10,342 bases of DNA, taken from positions 1-10,342 of the forward strand of contig JAHIPR010000343.1 in NCBI GenBank assembly GCA_018903015.1, given 5' to 3'. A program made the translations under genes and the position numbers. Shown here piece by piece: positions 1 to 6,021 of this stretch (positions within the stretch are counted from its first letter, which is position 1; every line of letters begins with the position of its first letter). Source of the DNA: a bacterium (GTDB taxonomy: Bacteria > Atribacterota > JS1 > SB-45 > 34-128). A model generated the notes under the pieces. The model did not search any database and was not told the origin of the DNA. It saw nothing but the letters and a program-made list of their open reading frames with translations.

Positions 1-1
1 C

Positions 2-832
2 AGTCAAAATTGTAAAATCAGTGCCCAGGAAGCATTTCAAATTATAAACCGGATTGGAGGGATTTTAATCCCCGCCCATGCATTTACTCCCCATAAAAGT
101 GTTTATGGGAATTGTGTCAGAAGATTACCGGAGATGTTTAGCGGGTCTACTCTAAAAAAGATTCCTGCTATAGAATTAGGATTAAGTGCAGATACAAAAA
201 TTGCTGACCATTTAAGAGAATTAGCCAAATATACTTTTTTAACTAATTCGGATGCACATTCTCTACCCAAGATTGGCCGAGAATATAATATAGTAGAACT
301 GGAGAAGGCAAATTTTAAAGAGATACTTTTAGCCTTACAGAGAAAAGAAGGAAGAAGGATAACTACCAATTACGGCCTTGACCCTAAACTGGGCAGATAT
401 CATCGAACTTTTTGCGAGATTTGTAATTATACAGCAAACAGCAATCCTCCAGTTTATAAATGCGAAAAATGCGGGAGTAACAAAATAGTAAAAGGTGTTT
501 TTGATCGGATTGTGGAAATCGGAAATTACCAACAGTCTATTTCTCCTTCTCATCGTCCACCTTATTATCACCAGGTTCCTTTAGAATTTGTACCCGGTGT
601 AGGTAAAAAAACCCTGAATAAATTGTTTGGTTACTTTGGAACTGAAATGAATATACTACACCAAGCTTCTTATCAGGAAATTAGCCAGGTAGTAGGATTT
701 GAAATTGCTAAGAATATAATTTTAGCCAGAAAGGGACTTTTAAAATTAAGTGCGGGTGGCGGCGGAAAGTATGGAAAGGTCGAAAAGAAAGAAAAAAATT
801 TCAGAGAAGAAAATTTACAGCTAAATTTTTAG
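2..832 (+). CDS. Endonuclease Q family protein (PHP-type deaminated-base DNA repair nuclease), 5'-partial
   Basis: The reading frame is open from base 2, so the N-terminus lies outside the window; 276 residues are visible and an internal ATG at 134 is not the start. Visible PHP-domain metal-site motifs are PAHAF (H26) and NSDAHS (D84, H86). A zinc-ribbon-like set follows, C138-x2-C141-x12-C154-x2-C157. Near residue 197 the motif VPGVGKKT opens a helix-hairpin-helix DNA-binding segment. This order matches the EndoQ family (TIGR00375-like), whose members, by family knowledge, nick DNA 5' of uracil, hypoxanthine, xanthine and abasic sites. About 100-130 residues are probably missing. The tail is lysine/glutamate-rich and ends in LQLNF, possibly a sliding-clamp motif. 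The gene ends before a strong terminator, so it is transcribed separately from dnaG. Family assignment is firm; substrate range is inferred. Confidence 0.9.
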   Translation, partial: SQNCKISAQEAFQIINRIGGILIPAHAFTPHKSVYGNCVRRLPEMFSGSTLKKIPAIELGLSADTKIADHLRELAKYTFLTNSDAHSLPKIGREYNIVELEKANFKEILLALQRKEGRRITTNYGLDPKLGRYHRTFCEICNYTANSNPPVYKCEKCGSNKIVKGVFDRIVEIGNYQQSISPSHRPPYYHQVPLEFVPGVGKKTLNKLFGYFGTEMNILHQASYQEISQVVGFEIAKNIILARKGLLKLSAGGGGKYGKVEKKEKNFREENLQLNF

Positions 833-880
833 GTTTACTTTCTGATTTTCTCCCAAAAAATATAAAGCAAGTTATCTTAG

Positions 881-923
881 ACTAGTTGATTTATATTAAA
901 AATAATCAACTAGTATTTTTTTT
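881..923 (+). terminator. Intrinsic terminator of the endonuclease Q gene
   Basis: A perfect 11-bp inverted repeat (881-891 and 904-914, arm ACTAGTTGATT) with a 12-nt loop is followed by one A and eight T (916-923). The stem is AT-rich, as the genome would predict, but long and perfect. It lies 48 bp after the stop codon and ahead of dnaG, so it separates the two transcription units. Confidence 0.85.
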
Positions 924-1060
924 AAAATATTTTTATAAAAAAAGAGGAAAATTAAAACTTTTGTAGAATATATTAATACGAAGATAAATTTAGGAGTTTT
1001 AAAAAAAGAAAGTGTTTCATTAATTACACATAACGATAATAATATGTAGGTGATTTATAT
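924..1060. other. AT-rich dnaG leader, no convincing promoter
   Basis: No gene is supported here. Candidate promoter pieces are weak: TTGTAG (961-966) spaced 17 bp from ATAAAT (984-989), and a GATAAT at 1035-1040 with no recognisable -35. The dnaG ribosome-binding site AGGTGA (1048-1053) lies 7 nt before the TTG start. A promoter for dnaG-rpoD is expected here because of the terminator just upstream, but I cannot place it. Confidence 0.4.
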
Positions 1061-2836
1061 TTGAAATTTTCATCTGATTTACTGGAAGAAATAAGGAATC
1101 ATTGCGATATTGTAGATATTATTTCAGAGTATGTACACTTAAAGCCAGCAGGAAAGGGATTTAAAGGTTTATGTCCTTTTCATGGAGAGAAGACCCCTTC
1201 TTTTATGGTTAGTCCTGAAAAACAGTTATTTCATTGTTTTGGATGTGGAGAAGGGGGTAATGTTTTTAATTTTCTTATGAAATATGAGAAATTTAGCTTT
1301 TTTGAAGCAGTGGAAATGTTAGCTAAAAAATCAGGCGTATCTCTCCCCGTAGACGAAGAAAAAGAAAATTTACTTTACAGGAAAAAAGAAAGGTTATATA
1401 AATTAAATAATCTGGCTGCAAATTATTACCGAGAATGCCTATTTAGGACTAATCAAGGGAAAAAAATAATAAATTATTTAAAAAAAAGAGGAATTAACGA
1501 TACTAGTGTCGAAAAGTATAGATTAGGTTATGCTCCTCCCGGCTGGGACGCATTAACTAACTTTTTAAAGAAAAAGGGATATTCGTACGAAGAGCTAATC
1601 AAGGCCGGACTAATAAAAAAGAGCAAAATAGAAGGGAAATATATTGACTATTTCAGAGACAGGATAATTTTTCCTATCTTTCACTTATCAGGGAGGGTAA
1701 TAGGTTTTGGAGGCAGGATTTTAGATGATTCTTTGCCCAAGTATATAAATTCTCCGGAAACGTTGGTTTATAACAAAGGGAGTAATTTATACAATTTAAA
1801 CTTTGCCAAGGAAGATATCCGAAAAAAGAATTATATAATTATTGTAGAAGGTTATACCGATGTTTTAATAACTCAACAATACGAATTTAATAATGTAGCA
1901 GCATCTCTGGGAACAGCTTTAACCACTAAACAGATAGACTTAATAAAACGGTTTACCGATACGGTTTTAATCGCTTATGATGCAGATTCTGCCGGTAATA
2001 TGGCGACCTTAAGAAGTTTGGATTTGCTGATAGAAGCTGGTCTTGGAATTAAAGTATTAGCCTTACCTCAGGGTTATGACCCAGCTGATTTTTTAATTAA
2101 AAAAGGAATAAAGCCTTTTCAAAATTTAATTGATAGGTCGCTTTCCTTAATAGATTATAAGTTAAAACTTTTATATTCTAATTATAGTGTTAAAACTATA
2201 GAAGGAAAAGTAAAAGTCATTAAAGGAATTTTACCTACCTTGAGCGTAATAGGTAATGAGGTTGAGCTGAGAGCTCAGACAAAAAAGATATCTGAAGAAT
2301 TAAAATTATCCGAAGAAGCGATCTTAATCGAACTAAAAAAATATAAAAGAGGATTAAAAGATTCCTCCCACAATTTTATTAAATTAAATTCTGAGTCTGG
2401 GAATATTAAAGCGGAAAAAATTCTCATCGGATGTATGCTGGAAAATGAACAAATTGCCCAAGATATTTTAAAAAAGTTGAAAGCAAAAGATTTTTCAGTT
2501 CTGTTACATCATCAAATTGTAACAGCCATTGAAAAAAAATTAAAAGATGATAAAGCGGTAAATTCTCAAAAAGTTATTGACTGCTTGAATGATGATGAGG
2601 CAGCAAAATTAATTTCTAAGATTTTAATGGAAGAAACTATCACTTTTGACGAGAAGATAATCTCCGGATATGTAGATACTATAAATAATTTTAAGTTGAC
2701 TCAAGAGAGAAAAAATCTCGAAAAAAGGGCAAAAATTCTCGATGAAAAGATAAAAAAATCTGAAAAGATAGAAGAAGATGATTTAAAAGAATTACGGGAA
2801 ATTGTTCGGCAACTAAAAAGTCAAAATATTAATTAA
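1061..2836 (+). CDS. dnaG: DNA primase DnaG
   Basis: This primase makes the RNA primers for lagging-strand replication and normally works with the DnaB helicase. The 591-residue length is typical. The N-terminal CHC2 zinc-binding domain has C38-x2-H41-x17-C59-x2-C62. The TOPRIM catalytic core carries the glutamate in VEGYTD (E263) and the D-x-D pair in AYDADSAGN (D307, D309), equivalent to the metal-binding acidic residues of E. coli DnaG. The last 150 or so residues form a helical, lysine/glutamate-rich DnaB-interaction domain. The start is a TTG: it follows AGGTGA by 7 nt, an in-frame stop lies at 1040-1042, and translation from TTG gives the normal N-terminus just ahead of the zinc finger. 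It is followed after 60 bp by rpoD in the same orientation, the conserved macromolecular-synthesis operon order. Confidence 0.98.
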   Translation: MKFSSDLLEEIRNHCDIVDIISEYVHLKPAGKGFKGLCPFHGEKTPSFMVSPEKQLFHCFGCGEGGNVFNFLMKYEKFSFFEAVEMLAKKSGVSLPVDEEKENLLYRKKERLYKLNNLAANYYRECLFRTNQGKKIINYLKKRGINDTSVEKYRLGYAPPGWDALTNFLKKKGYSYEELIKAGLIKKSKIEGKYIDYFRDRIIFPIFHLSGRVIGFGGRILDDSLPKYINSPETLVYNKGSNLYNLNFAKEDIRKKNYIIIVEGYTDVLITQQYEFNNVAASLGTALTTKQIDLIKRFTDTVLIAYDADSAGNMATLRSLDLLIEAGLGIKVLALPQGYDPADFLIKKGIKPFQNLIDRSLSLIDYKLKLLYSNYSVKTIEGKVKVIKGILPTLSVIGNEVELRAQTKKISEELKLSEEAILIELKKYKRGLKDSSHNFIKLNSESGNIKAEKILIGCMLENEQIAQDILKKLKAKDFSVLLHHQIVTAIEKKLKDDKAVNSQKVIDCLNDDEAAKLISKILMEETITFDEKIISGYVDTINNFKLTQERKNLEKRAKILDEKIKKSEKIEEDDLKELREIVRQLKSQNIN

Positions 2837-2837
2837 T

Positions 2838-2870
2838 ATTTTATATTTATAATTTATACAAATATAAAAT
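2838..2870 (+). other. AT-only hairpin between dnaG and rpoD
   Basis: An 11-bp perfect inverted repeat made only of A and T (2838-2848 with 2860-2870, 11-nt loop) begins one base after the dnaG stop codon region. No T-run follows, so it is not a standard terminator. It could be a weak attenuator, an mRNA processing or stability element, or a chance product of high AT content. Confidence 0.35.
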
Positions 2871-2881
2871 TTACTGTTAAG

Positions 2882-2889
2882 AAGGAAGG
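2882..2889 (+). promoter_or_regulatory. Shine-Dalgarno site that sets the rpoD start
   Basis: AAGGAAGG ends 7 nt before the ATG at 2897 but only 1 nt before the in-frame TTG at 2891. The spacing favours the ATG as the true start. Confidence 0.7.
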
Positions 2890-2896
2890 CTTGATA

Positions 2897-4003
2897 ATGG
2901 GGAAAAAGAAAATAATCAAAGAATTAATTAAAGAAGGTAAAGAGCAAGGCTACTTAACTTACAAAGAATTAGAGAAATATTTAGCAGATGATATTTTAGA
3001 TCTGAGTAAAGTAGAAGATTTATATGATATCCTAAGTGAATCTGGAATTAATTTAGTTGAGAGCGAGGAAGAGGGTAATTTGCTAGCCAAGGATAAAAAT
3101 GTTGAAGAGAAAAACAAAAAACTCCACTCCTCTAAAGCTAAATTGAATTTAGAAATAGAATTGGCGAAACAATTAGAATTAGATGATCCCGTAAAAATGT
3201 ACTTAAAGGAAATAGGGCAGATAAGATTATTAACTGGCAAGCAAGAGGTAGAATTGGCTAAAAGAATGCAAAAAGGAGATCACGAAGCCAAGAAAAAATT
3301 AGTAGAGTCAAATTTAAGATTAGTAGTAAGTATTGCCAAAAGATATGTGGGTAGAGGAATGCTATTTTTAGATTTGATCCAGGAAGGTAATATGGGTTTA
3401 ATCAGGGCAGTAGAGAAGTTTGACTACAAAAAGGGATATAAATTTAGTACCTATGCTACTTGGTGGATAAGACAGGCAATTACCAGAGCTATAGCAGATC
3501 AAGCCAGGACTATTCGCGTTCCTGTTCATATGGTGGAGACTATTAACAAATTAATAAGGGTGTCACGCCATCTTTTGCAGGAATTAGGACGAGAACCGAC
3601 CGTTAAGGAAATAGCTGAAAATATGGAAATTACTGAAGATAAAGTAAGGGAGATATTAAAAACTGCCCAGGAGCCCGTTTCCTTAGAAACTCCAATCGGG
3701 AAAGAGGAAGACAGTCACTTAGGAGATTTTATAGAAGATAAAGATTCACCCGCTCCTCCTAAAATTGCTACTTATACTCTTTTGAAAGAGCAATTAGACA
3801 ATGTCTTAGAAACTTTGACTTACCGAGAGAAGAGAGTGTTGGAATTGAGATTTGGAATTGCCACCGGTCATCCTCATACTTTAGAAGAAGTTGGTAAAGA
3901 GTTCGGAGTAACCAGAGAAAGAATTCGTCAAATCGAAGCCAAAGCATTAAGAAAATTAAGACATCCTAGCAGAAGTAAAAAATTAAAAGACTATTTAGAA
4001 TAA
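2897..4003 (+). CDS. rpoD: Primary RNA polymerase sigma factor RpoD/SigA
   Basis: This is the housekeeping sigma-70 factor that directs core RNA polymerase to -35/-10 promoters. From the ATG it is 368 residues, the compact SigA size seen in Firmicutes-like bacteria, without the large insertion of proteobacterial RpoD. Region 1.1 covers about residues 1-62, region 1.2 starts near DDPVKMYL (residue 96), and region 2 includes the -10 recognition segment [17 protein letters not shown] (from residue 186). Region 3 is [15 protein letters not shown], and the region 4.2 helix-turn-helix [18 protein letters not shown] begins at residue 328. All core positions look intact. It probably shares a transcript with dnaG. 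The promoter ahead of the downstream tRNA-Asn is exactly what this sigma would read. A TTG six bases upstream is a less likely start because its spacing from the ribosome-binding site is too short. Confidence 0.98.
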   Translation: MGKKKIIKELIKEGKEQGYLTYKELEKYLADDILDLSKVEDLYDILSESGINLVESEEEGNLLAKDKNVEEKNKKLHSSKAKLNLEIELAKQLELDDPVKMYLKEIGQIRLLTGKQEVELAKRMQKGDHEAKKKLVESNLRLVVSIAKRYVGRGMLFLDLIQEGNMGLIRAVEKFDYKKGYKFSTYATWWIRQAITRAIADQARTIRVPVHMVETINKLIRVSRHLLQELGREPTVKEIAENMEITEDKVREILKTAQEPVSLETPIGKEEDSHLGDFIEDKDSPAPPKIATYTLLKEQLDNVLETLTYREKRVLELRFGIATGHPHTLEEVGKEFGVTRERIRQIEAKALRKLRHPSRSKKLKDYLE

Positions 4004-4004
4004 A

Positions 4005-4061
4005 AATTAAAGGACTGTTTTCAAAAATCATAAATATAAATTAAAAAATGTCCTTTTAATT
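4005..4061 (+). terminator. Possible weak terminator after rpoD
   Basis: AATTAAAGGAC (4005-4015) is matched by GTCCTTTTAATT (4050-4061), giving a GGAC/GTCC-based stem with one bulged T. The loop is 34 nt and no long T-run follows. It is placed correctly just after the stop codon, but the structure is poor, so termination here is uncertain. Confidence 0.35.
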
Positions 4062-4071
4062 AAATAAAATA

Positions 4072-4100
4072 TTGACTGGACTTGATTTTTTAAGTATAAT
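4072..4100 (+). promoter_or_regulatory. Sigma-70 promoter of tRNA-Asn
   Basis: A -35 TTGACT (4072-4077) and a -10 TATAAT (4095-4100) are separated by exactly 17 bp. Transcription would start near 4107, a few bases before the mature tRNA 5' end at 4114. It is the best promoter in the window. Confidence 0.92.
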
Positions 4101-4113
4101 TACATGGAAATAT

Positions 4114-4185
4114 TCCTCGGTAGCTCAACGGTGGAGCATCCGGCTGTTAACCGGAGGGTTGTAGGTTCGAATCCTACCCGGGGAG
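4114..4185 (+). tRNA. tRNA-Asn (anticodon GTT)
   Basis: The 72-nt gene folds as a full cloverleaf. The acceptor stem is TCCTCGG (4114-4120) with CCGGGGA (4178-4184), including one T-G wobble, and the discriminator is G4185. The D stem is GCTC/GAGC. The anticodon stem TCCGG/CCGGA encloses loop CTGTTAA with anticodon GTT at 4146-4148. The T stem GTAGG/CCTAC encloses loop TTCGAAT. The 3' CCA is not encoded and must be added by a nucleotidyltransferase. It has its own promoter and terminator and marks the boundary between housekeeping and accessory genes. Confidence 0.98.
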
Positions 4186-4197
4186 CTTGACAATTCC

Positions 4198-4229
4198 AGC
4201 CCTTTGGCCTTTTGCTGAAGGGCTTTTTT
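4198..4229 (+). terminator. Intrinsic terminator of tRNA-Asn
   Basis: Stem AGCCCTT (4198-4204) pairs with AAGGGCT (4218-4224) around a 13-nt loop, and a run of six T (4224-4229) follows at once. The GC-rich core and T-tract make a standard rho-independent terminator 12 bp after the tRNA. Confidence 0.92.
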
Positions 4230-4246
4230 CTTTTATAATTATTTTC

Positions 4247-4263
4247 TTAAAAAAGAAGGATTT
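4247..4263 (+). repeat. 17-bp direct repeat, copy 1
   Basis: TTAAAAAAGAAGGATTT occurs exactly at 4247-4263 and at 5880-5896. Each copy precedes a gene for an exported protein, and similarity continues loosely for about 15 more bases. The internal AGAAGGA resembles a ribosome-binding site, but no start codon lies at a suitable distance after either copy. It may be a remnant of a duplicated leader. Confidence 0.5.
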
Positions 4264-4306
4264 TTGAATTATTTCGTCGAAGTATAAATAAGTGAAAATA
4301 TTAAAT

Positions 4307-4310
4307 AGGA
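4307..4310 (+). promoter_or_regulatory. Shine-Dalgarno site that sets the start of the PEGA-domain gene
   Basis: AGGA lies 8 nt before the ATG at 4319. The alternative in-frame starts, GTG 4292 and ATG 4310, have no purine-rich element at a usable distance. A TATAAA at 4283-4288, if it were a -10 element, would start the transcript near 4295, also after the GTG; its -35 is poor. Confidence 0.5.
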
Positions 4311-4318
4311 TGTTTTCA

Positions 4319-5782
4319 ATGAACTTTTTCCAGTTTAAATTGGACATCACGAAAAGAAGATTTAAAATATTCTTTCTTTTTATCTTGCTTTTGATAATTT
4401 TTCTCTTACTTTATACTTTTTCTTACTCCCGAGAAAAATCCTCAGCCGAAATCACCATCACCGAAGGAATACTAACTGATGAACAATTCTTTGGCGAATA
4501 TACCTATCGCTGTTACACAGGTCCTCCCTTTAGAGAGAATGTCTTTCAGATATACAAAGGAGAGGATTTAGTTTACCAATCAGATATAGGCTATGCTTAC
4601 TGGCTGAATAAAGAGAAGGTACTCTTTCAACCAGGGGATGATATCACCGGGGACGGTATTCCCAATCTGGTAGTTATGCATAGCGGTGGAGGTAATTCTT
4701 CCTTTAATCAATCCTGCTATGTCTTTTCTTTAGGTGAGCAATTCCGCCTGATCCAAGGTCTACCACGAGGTGAGTTTGTCGATATCAATCAGGATGGTAA
4801 ATTGGATTGTATTGCTTATCAGTCGGGTTTTACCTTCTGGCATGCCTGTCATGCCGGTTCGCCTCTCCCTAAGATTGTCTATGAATATTGTGATAATGAG
4901 TATCTTTTGGCTCCGGCTCTCATGTATCAACCTTTACCGAATGAAGGGGAAATGAATCGGATGGTCGAAGAGGTAATAAGCTACTGTGCCAGAGCCAAGA
5001 AAGAGAAATGGCAGGATAATAGTTGTTGGCGATACCAGGACGTCTATCTCGATTCCTCGGTCTGGCGCTATATGCTGGATCTGATGTACGCCGGGCATCC
5101 GGATGCGGCCTATGCATTCTTAGACAAAGTCTGGCCGGAAGGGGAAAAGGGTAAATCACATTTTATCTATGATTTTGAGAAACAATTAAACAGATATACC
5201 ATCTGGCCTGCTCTGGCACCCATGTTTGCCCGAATAGCTCAAGTCAAAAAAGAAGACCCATCGGCTTCCTTGGAAGAAGAACTAACTCAAGGAGTCCTCT
5301 ATATCTGGGCTTCTCCGGAAAATACTGAAGTCTATGTCAATAATAAATACCTGGGAGAAGCTCCCCTATCTACAGATTTTCTTGCCCCCGGTGAATATAA
5401 CCTCCGCCTGTCACAGCCGGGTTATTATGATATTGATATAACTGCCGAAGTAGTTCCTCTACATATCCAAAAGGTAGAAGGTAGTTTAAAACAAAAAGTG
5501 GGAAACAGCACCCTCTTCATTTCCTCTACCCCTGAAAAAGCCGAGGCCTTTCTGGATGATACCTATATTGGAGACACCCCTTTAAAAGTAGAAAAGATTC
5601 TTGCCGGAATGCACAGGCTGGTCTTTATGAAGCCCGGATATCACCTGTATGAGAAGCCCTTTGCAATATATCCTGCAGAAGACCATGAAATAATAGCTAC
5701 ATTGGAAGAAGATAAAACTGTCTATGCACAGGAAGTGATTTGGATACCCTTGATGATTATTATTGTTTTATTATTCTTATAG
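4319..5782 (+). CDS. Membrane-anchored protein with calcium-loop-like motifs and two PEGA domains
   Basis: A 487-residue protein of unknown function. A lysine/arginine-rich start (KRRFK) is followed by one hydrophobic helix (residues 17-34), which should anchor the rest outside the cytoplasm. The middle contains two acidic loops, DITGDG (108-113) and DINQDGKLD (155-163), like the calcium sites of FG-GAP/VCBS or dockerin repeats, in a cysteine-containing domain I do not recognise. Two PEGA domains follow: about 325-390 (SPENTEVYVNNKYLGEAPL) and 396-464 (STPEKAEAFLDDTYIGDTP). PEGA domains are small beta-folds found in surface and S-layer-associated proteins. The protein ends abruptly within a second hydrophobic stretch (473-487), and another frame continues in a plausible way, so the C-terminus may be frameshifted. 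An in-frame GTG at 4292 would add nine residues. It lies 89 bp after the tRNA terminator and needs its own promoter. G+C looks intermediate between rpoD and the genes downstream. Confidence 0.85.
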   Translation: MNFFQFKLDITKRRFKIFFLFILLLIIFLLLYTFSYSREKSSAEITITEGILTDEQFFGEYTYRCYTGPPFRENVFQIYKGEDLVYQSDIGYAYWLNKEKVLFQPGDDITGDGIPNLVVMHSGGGNSSFNQSCYVFSLGEQFRLIQGLPRGEFVDINQDGKLDCIAYQSGFTFWHACHAGSPLPKIVYEYCDNEYLLAPALMYQPLPNEGEMNRMVEEVISYCARAKKEKWQDNSCWRYQDVYLDSSVWRYMLDLMYAGHPDAAYAFLDKVWPEGEKGKSHFIYDFEKQLNRYTIWPALAPMFARIAQVKKEDPSASLEEELTQGVLYIWASPENTEVYVNNKYLGEAPLSTDFLAPGEYNLRLSQPGYYDIDITAEVVPLHIQKVEGSLKQKVGNSTLFISSTPEKAEAFLDDTYIGDTPLKVEKILAGMHRLVFMKPGYHLYEKPFAIYPAEDHEIIATLEEDKTVYAQEVIWIPLMIIIVLLFL

Positions 5783-5879
5783 TTTTATTCCCGGATAGAA
5801 TAGAAGTGATAGAGGATTTATTAAGATTACAAGTAATACCTCAAAAACAAGATTTAAGAAGATATAGTGAGTGTTATAT

Positions 5880-5896
5880 TTAAAAAAGAAGGATTT
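5880..5896 (+). repeat. 17-bp direct repeat, copy 2
   Basis: Exact second copy of the element at 4247-4263, here about 126 bp before the start of the 970-residue secreted protein gene. Confidence 0.5.
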
Positions 5897-5918
5897 CTAA
5901 ATATTTTATAGTATTTCT

Positions 5919-5955
5919 TTAGTAGCATGAATTTTTTAATATTAAAGGCTACTAA
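5919..5955. other. Inverted repeat in the leader of the secreted repeat protein gene
   Basis: TTAGTAGC (5919-5926) and GCTACTAA (5948-5955) form a perfect 8-bp inverted repeat with a 21-nt AT-rich spacer. No T-run follows the 3' arm. It could be an operator-like dyad or a weak terminator of the upstream gene. Which one is not decided by the sequence. Confidence 0.4.
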
Positions 5956-5972
5956 TATTAACATCATAATTA

Positions 5973-6021
5973 TATAAAATTAATAAATCAATTAATAATA
6001 ATATTTCAAGGAGGGTCTCCC
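5973..6021 (+). promoter_or_regulatory. Leader and ribosome-binding site shared by the two paralogous genes
   Basis: TATAAAATTAATA at 5973-5985 recurs at 9152-9164. Both copies are followed by an AT-rich stretch, a strong Shine-Dalgarno (AAGGAGGG at 6008-6015; AGGAGGT at 9186-9192) and a GGTCTC spacer just before the ATG. The conservation shows that the duplication included the leader and suggests shared translation control. An upstream CATAAT/TATAAT pair (5965-5970, 9143-9148) might be the -10, but no -35 is evident. Confidence 0.55.

Larger units (their letters stand above)
5783..6021. other. Intergenic leader with hairpin, no complete gene
   Basis: This 239-bp AT-rich gap holds an open stretch in the +1 frame that ends with TAA at 5881-5883 (possible displaced C-terminus of the preceding gene), then the second copy of the 17-bp repeat, an 8-bp inverted repeat at 5919-5955, and a leader block shared with the paralogue downstream. 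No terminator with a T-run and no convincing promoter is visible. Confidence 0.5.

Noticed and set aside
103..571. Minus-strand open frames opposite the endonuclease Q gene
   Set aside because: The + strand frame carries the conserved PHP and zinc motifs; the antisense frames have no motif or start signal.
2838..2870. AT-only hairpin after dnaG as an intrinsic terminator
   Set aside because: It has no GC in the stem and no T-run after it, and rpoD follows closely without a visible promoter, so dnaG and rpoD are more likely co-transcribed.
2891..2896. TTG at 2891 as the rpoD start
   Set aside because: It sits 1 nt after the Shine-Dalgarno sequence; the ATG at 2897 has proper spacing.
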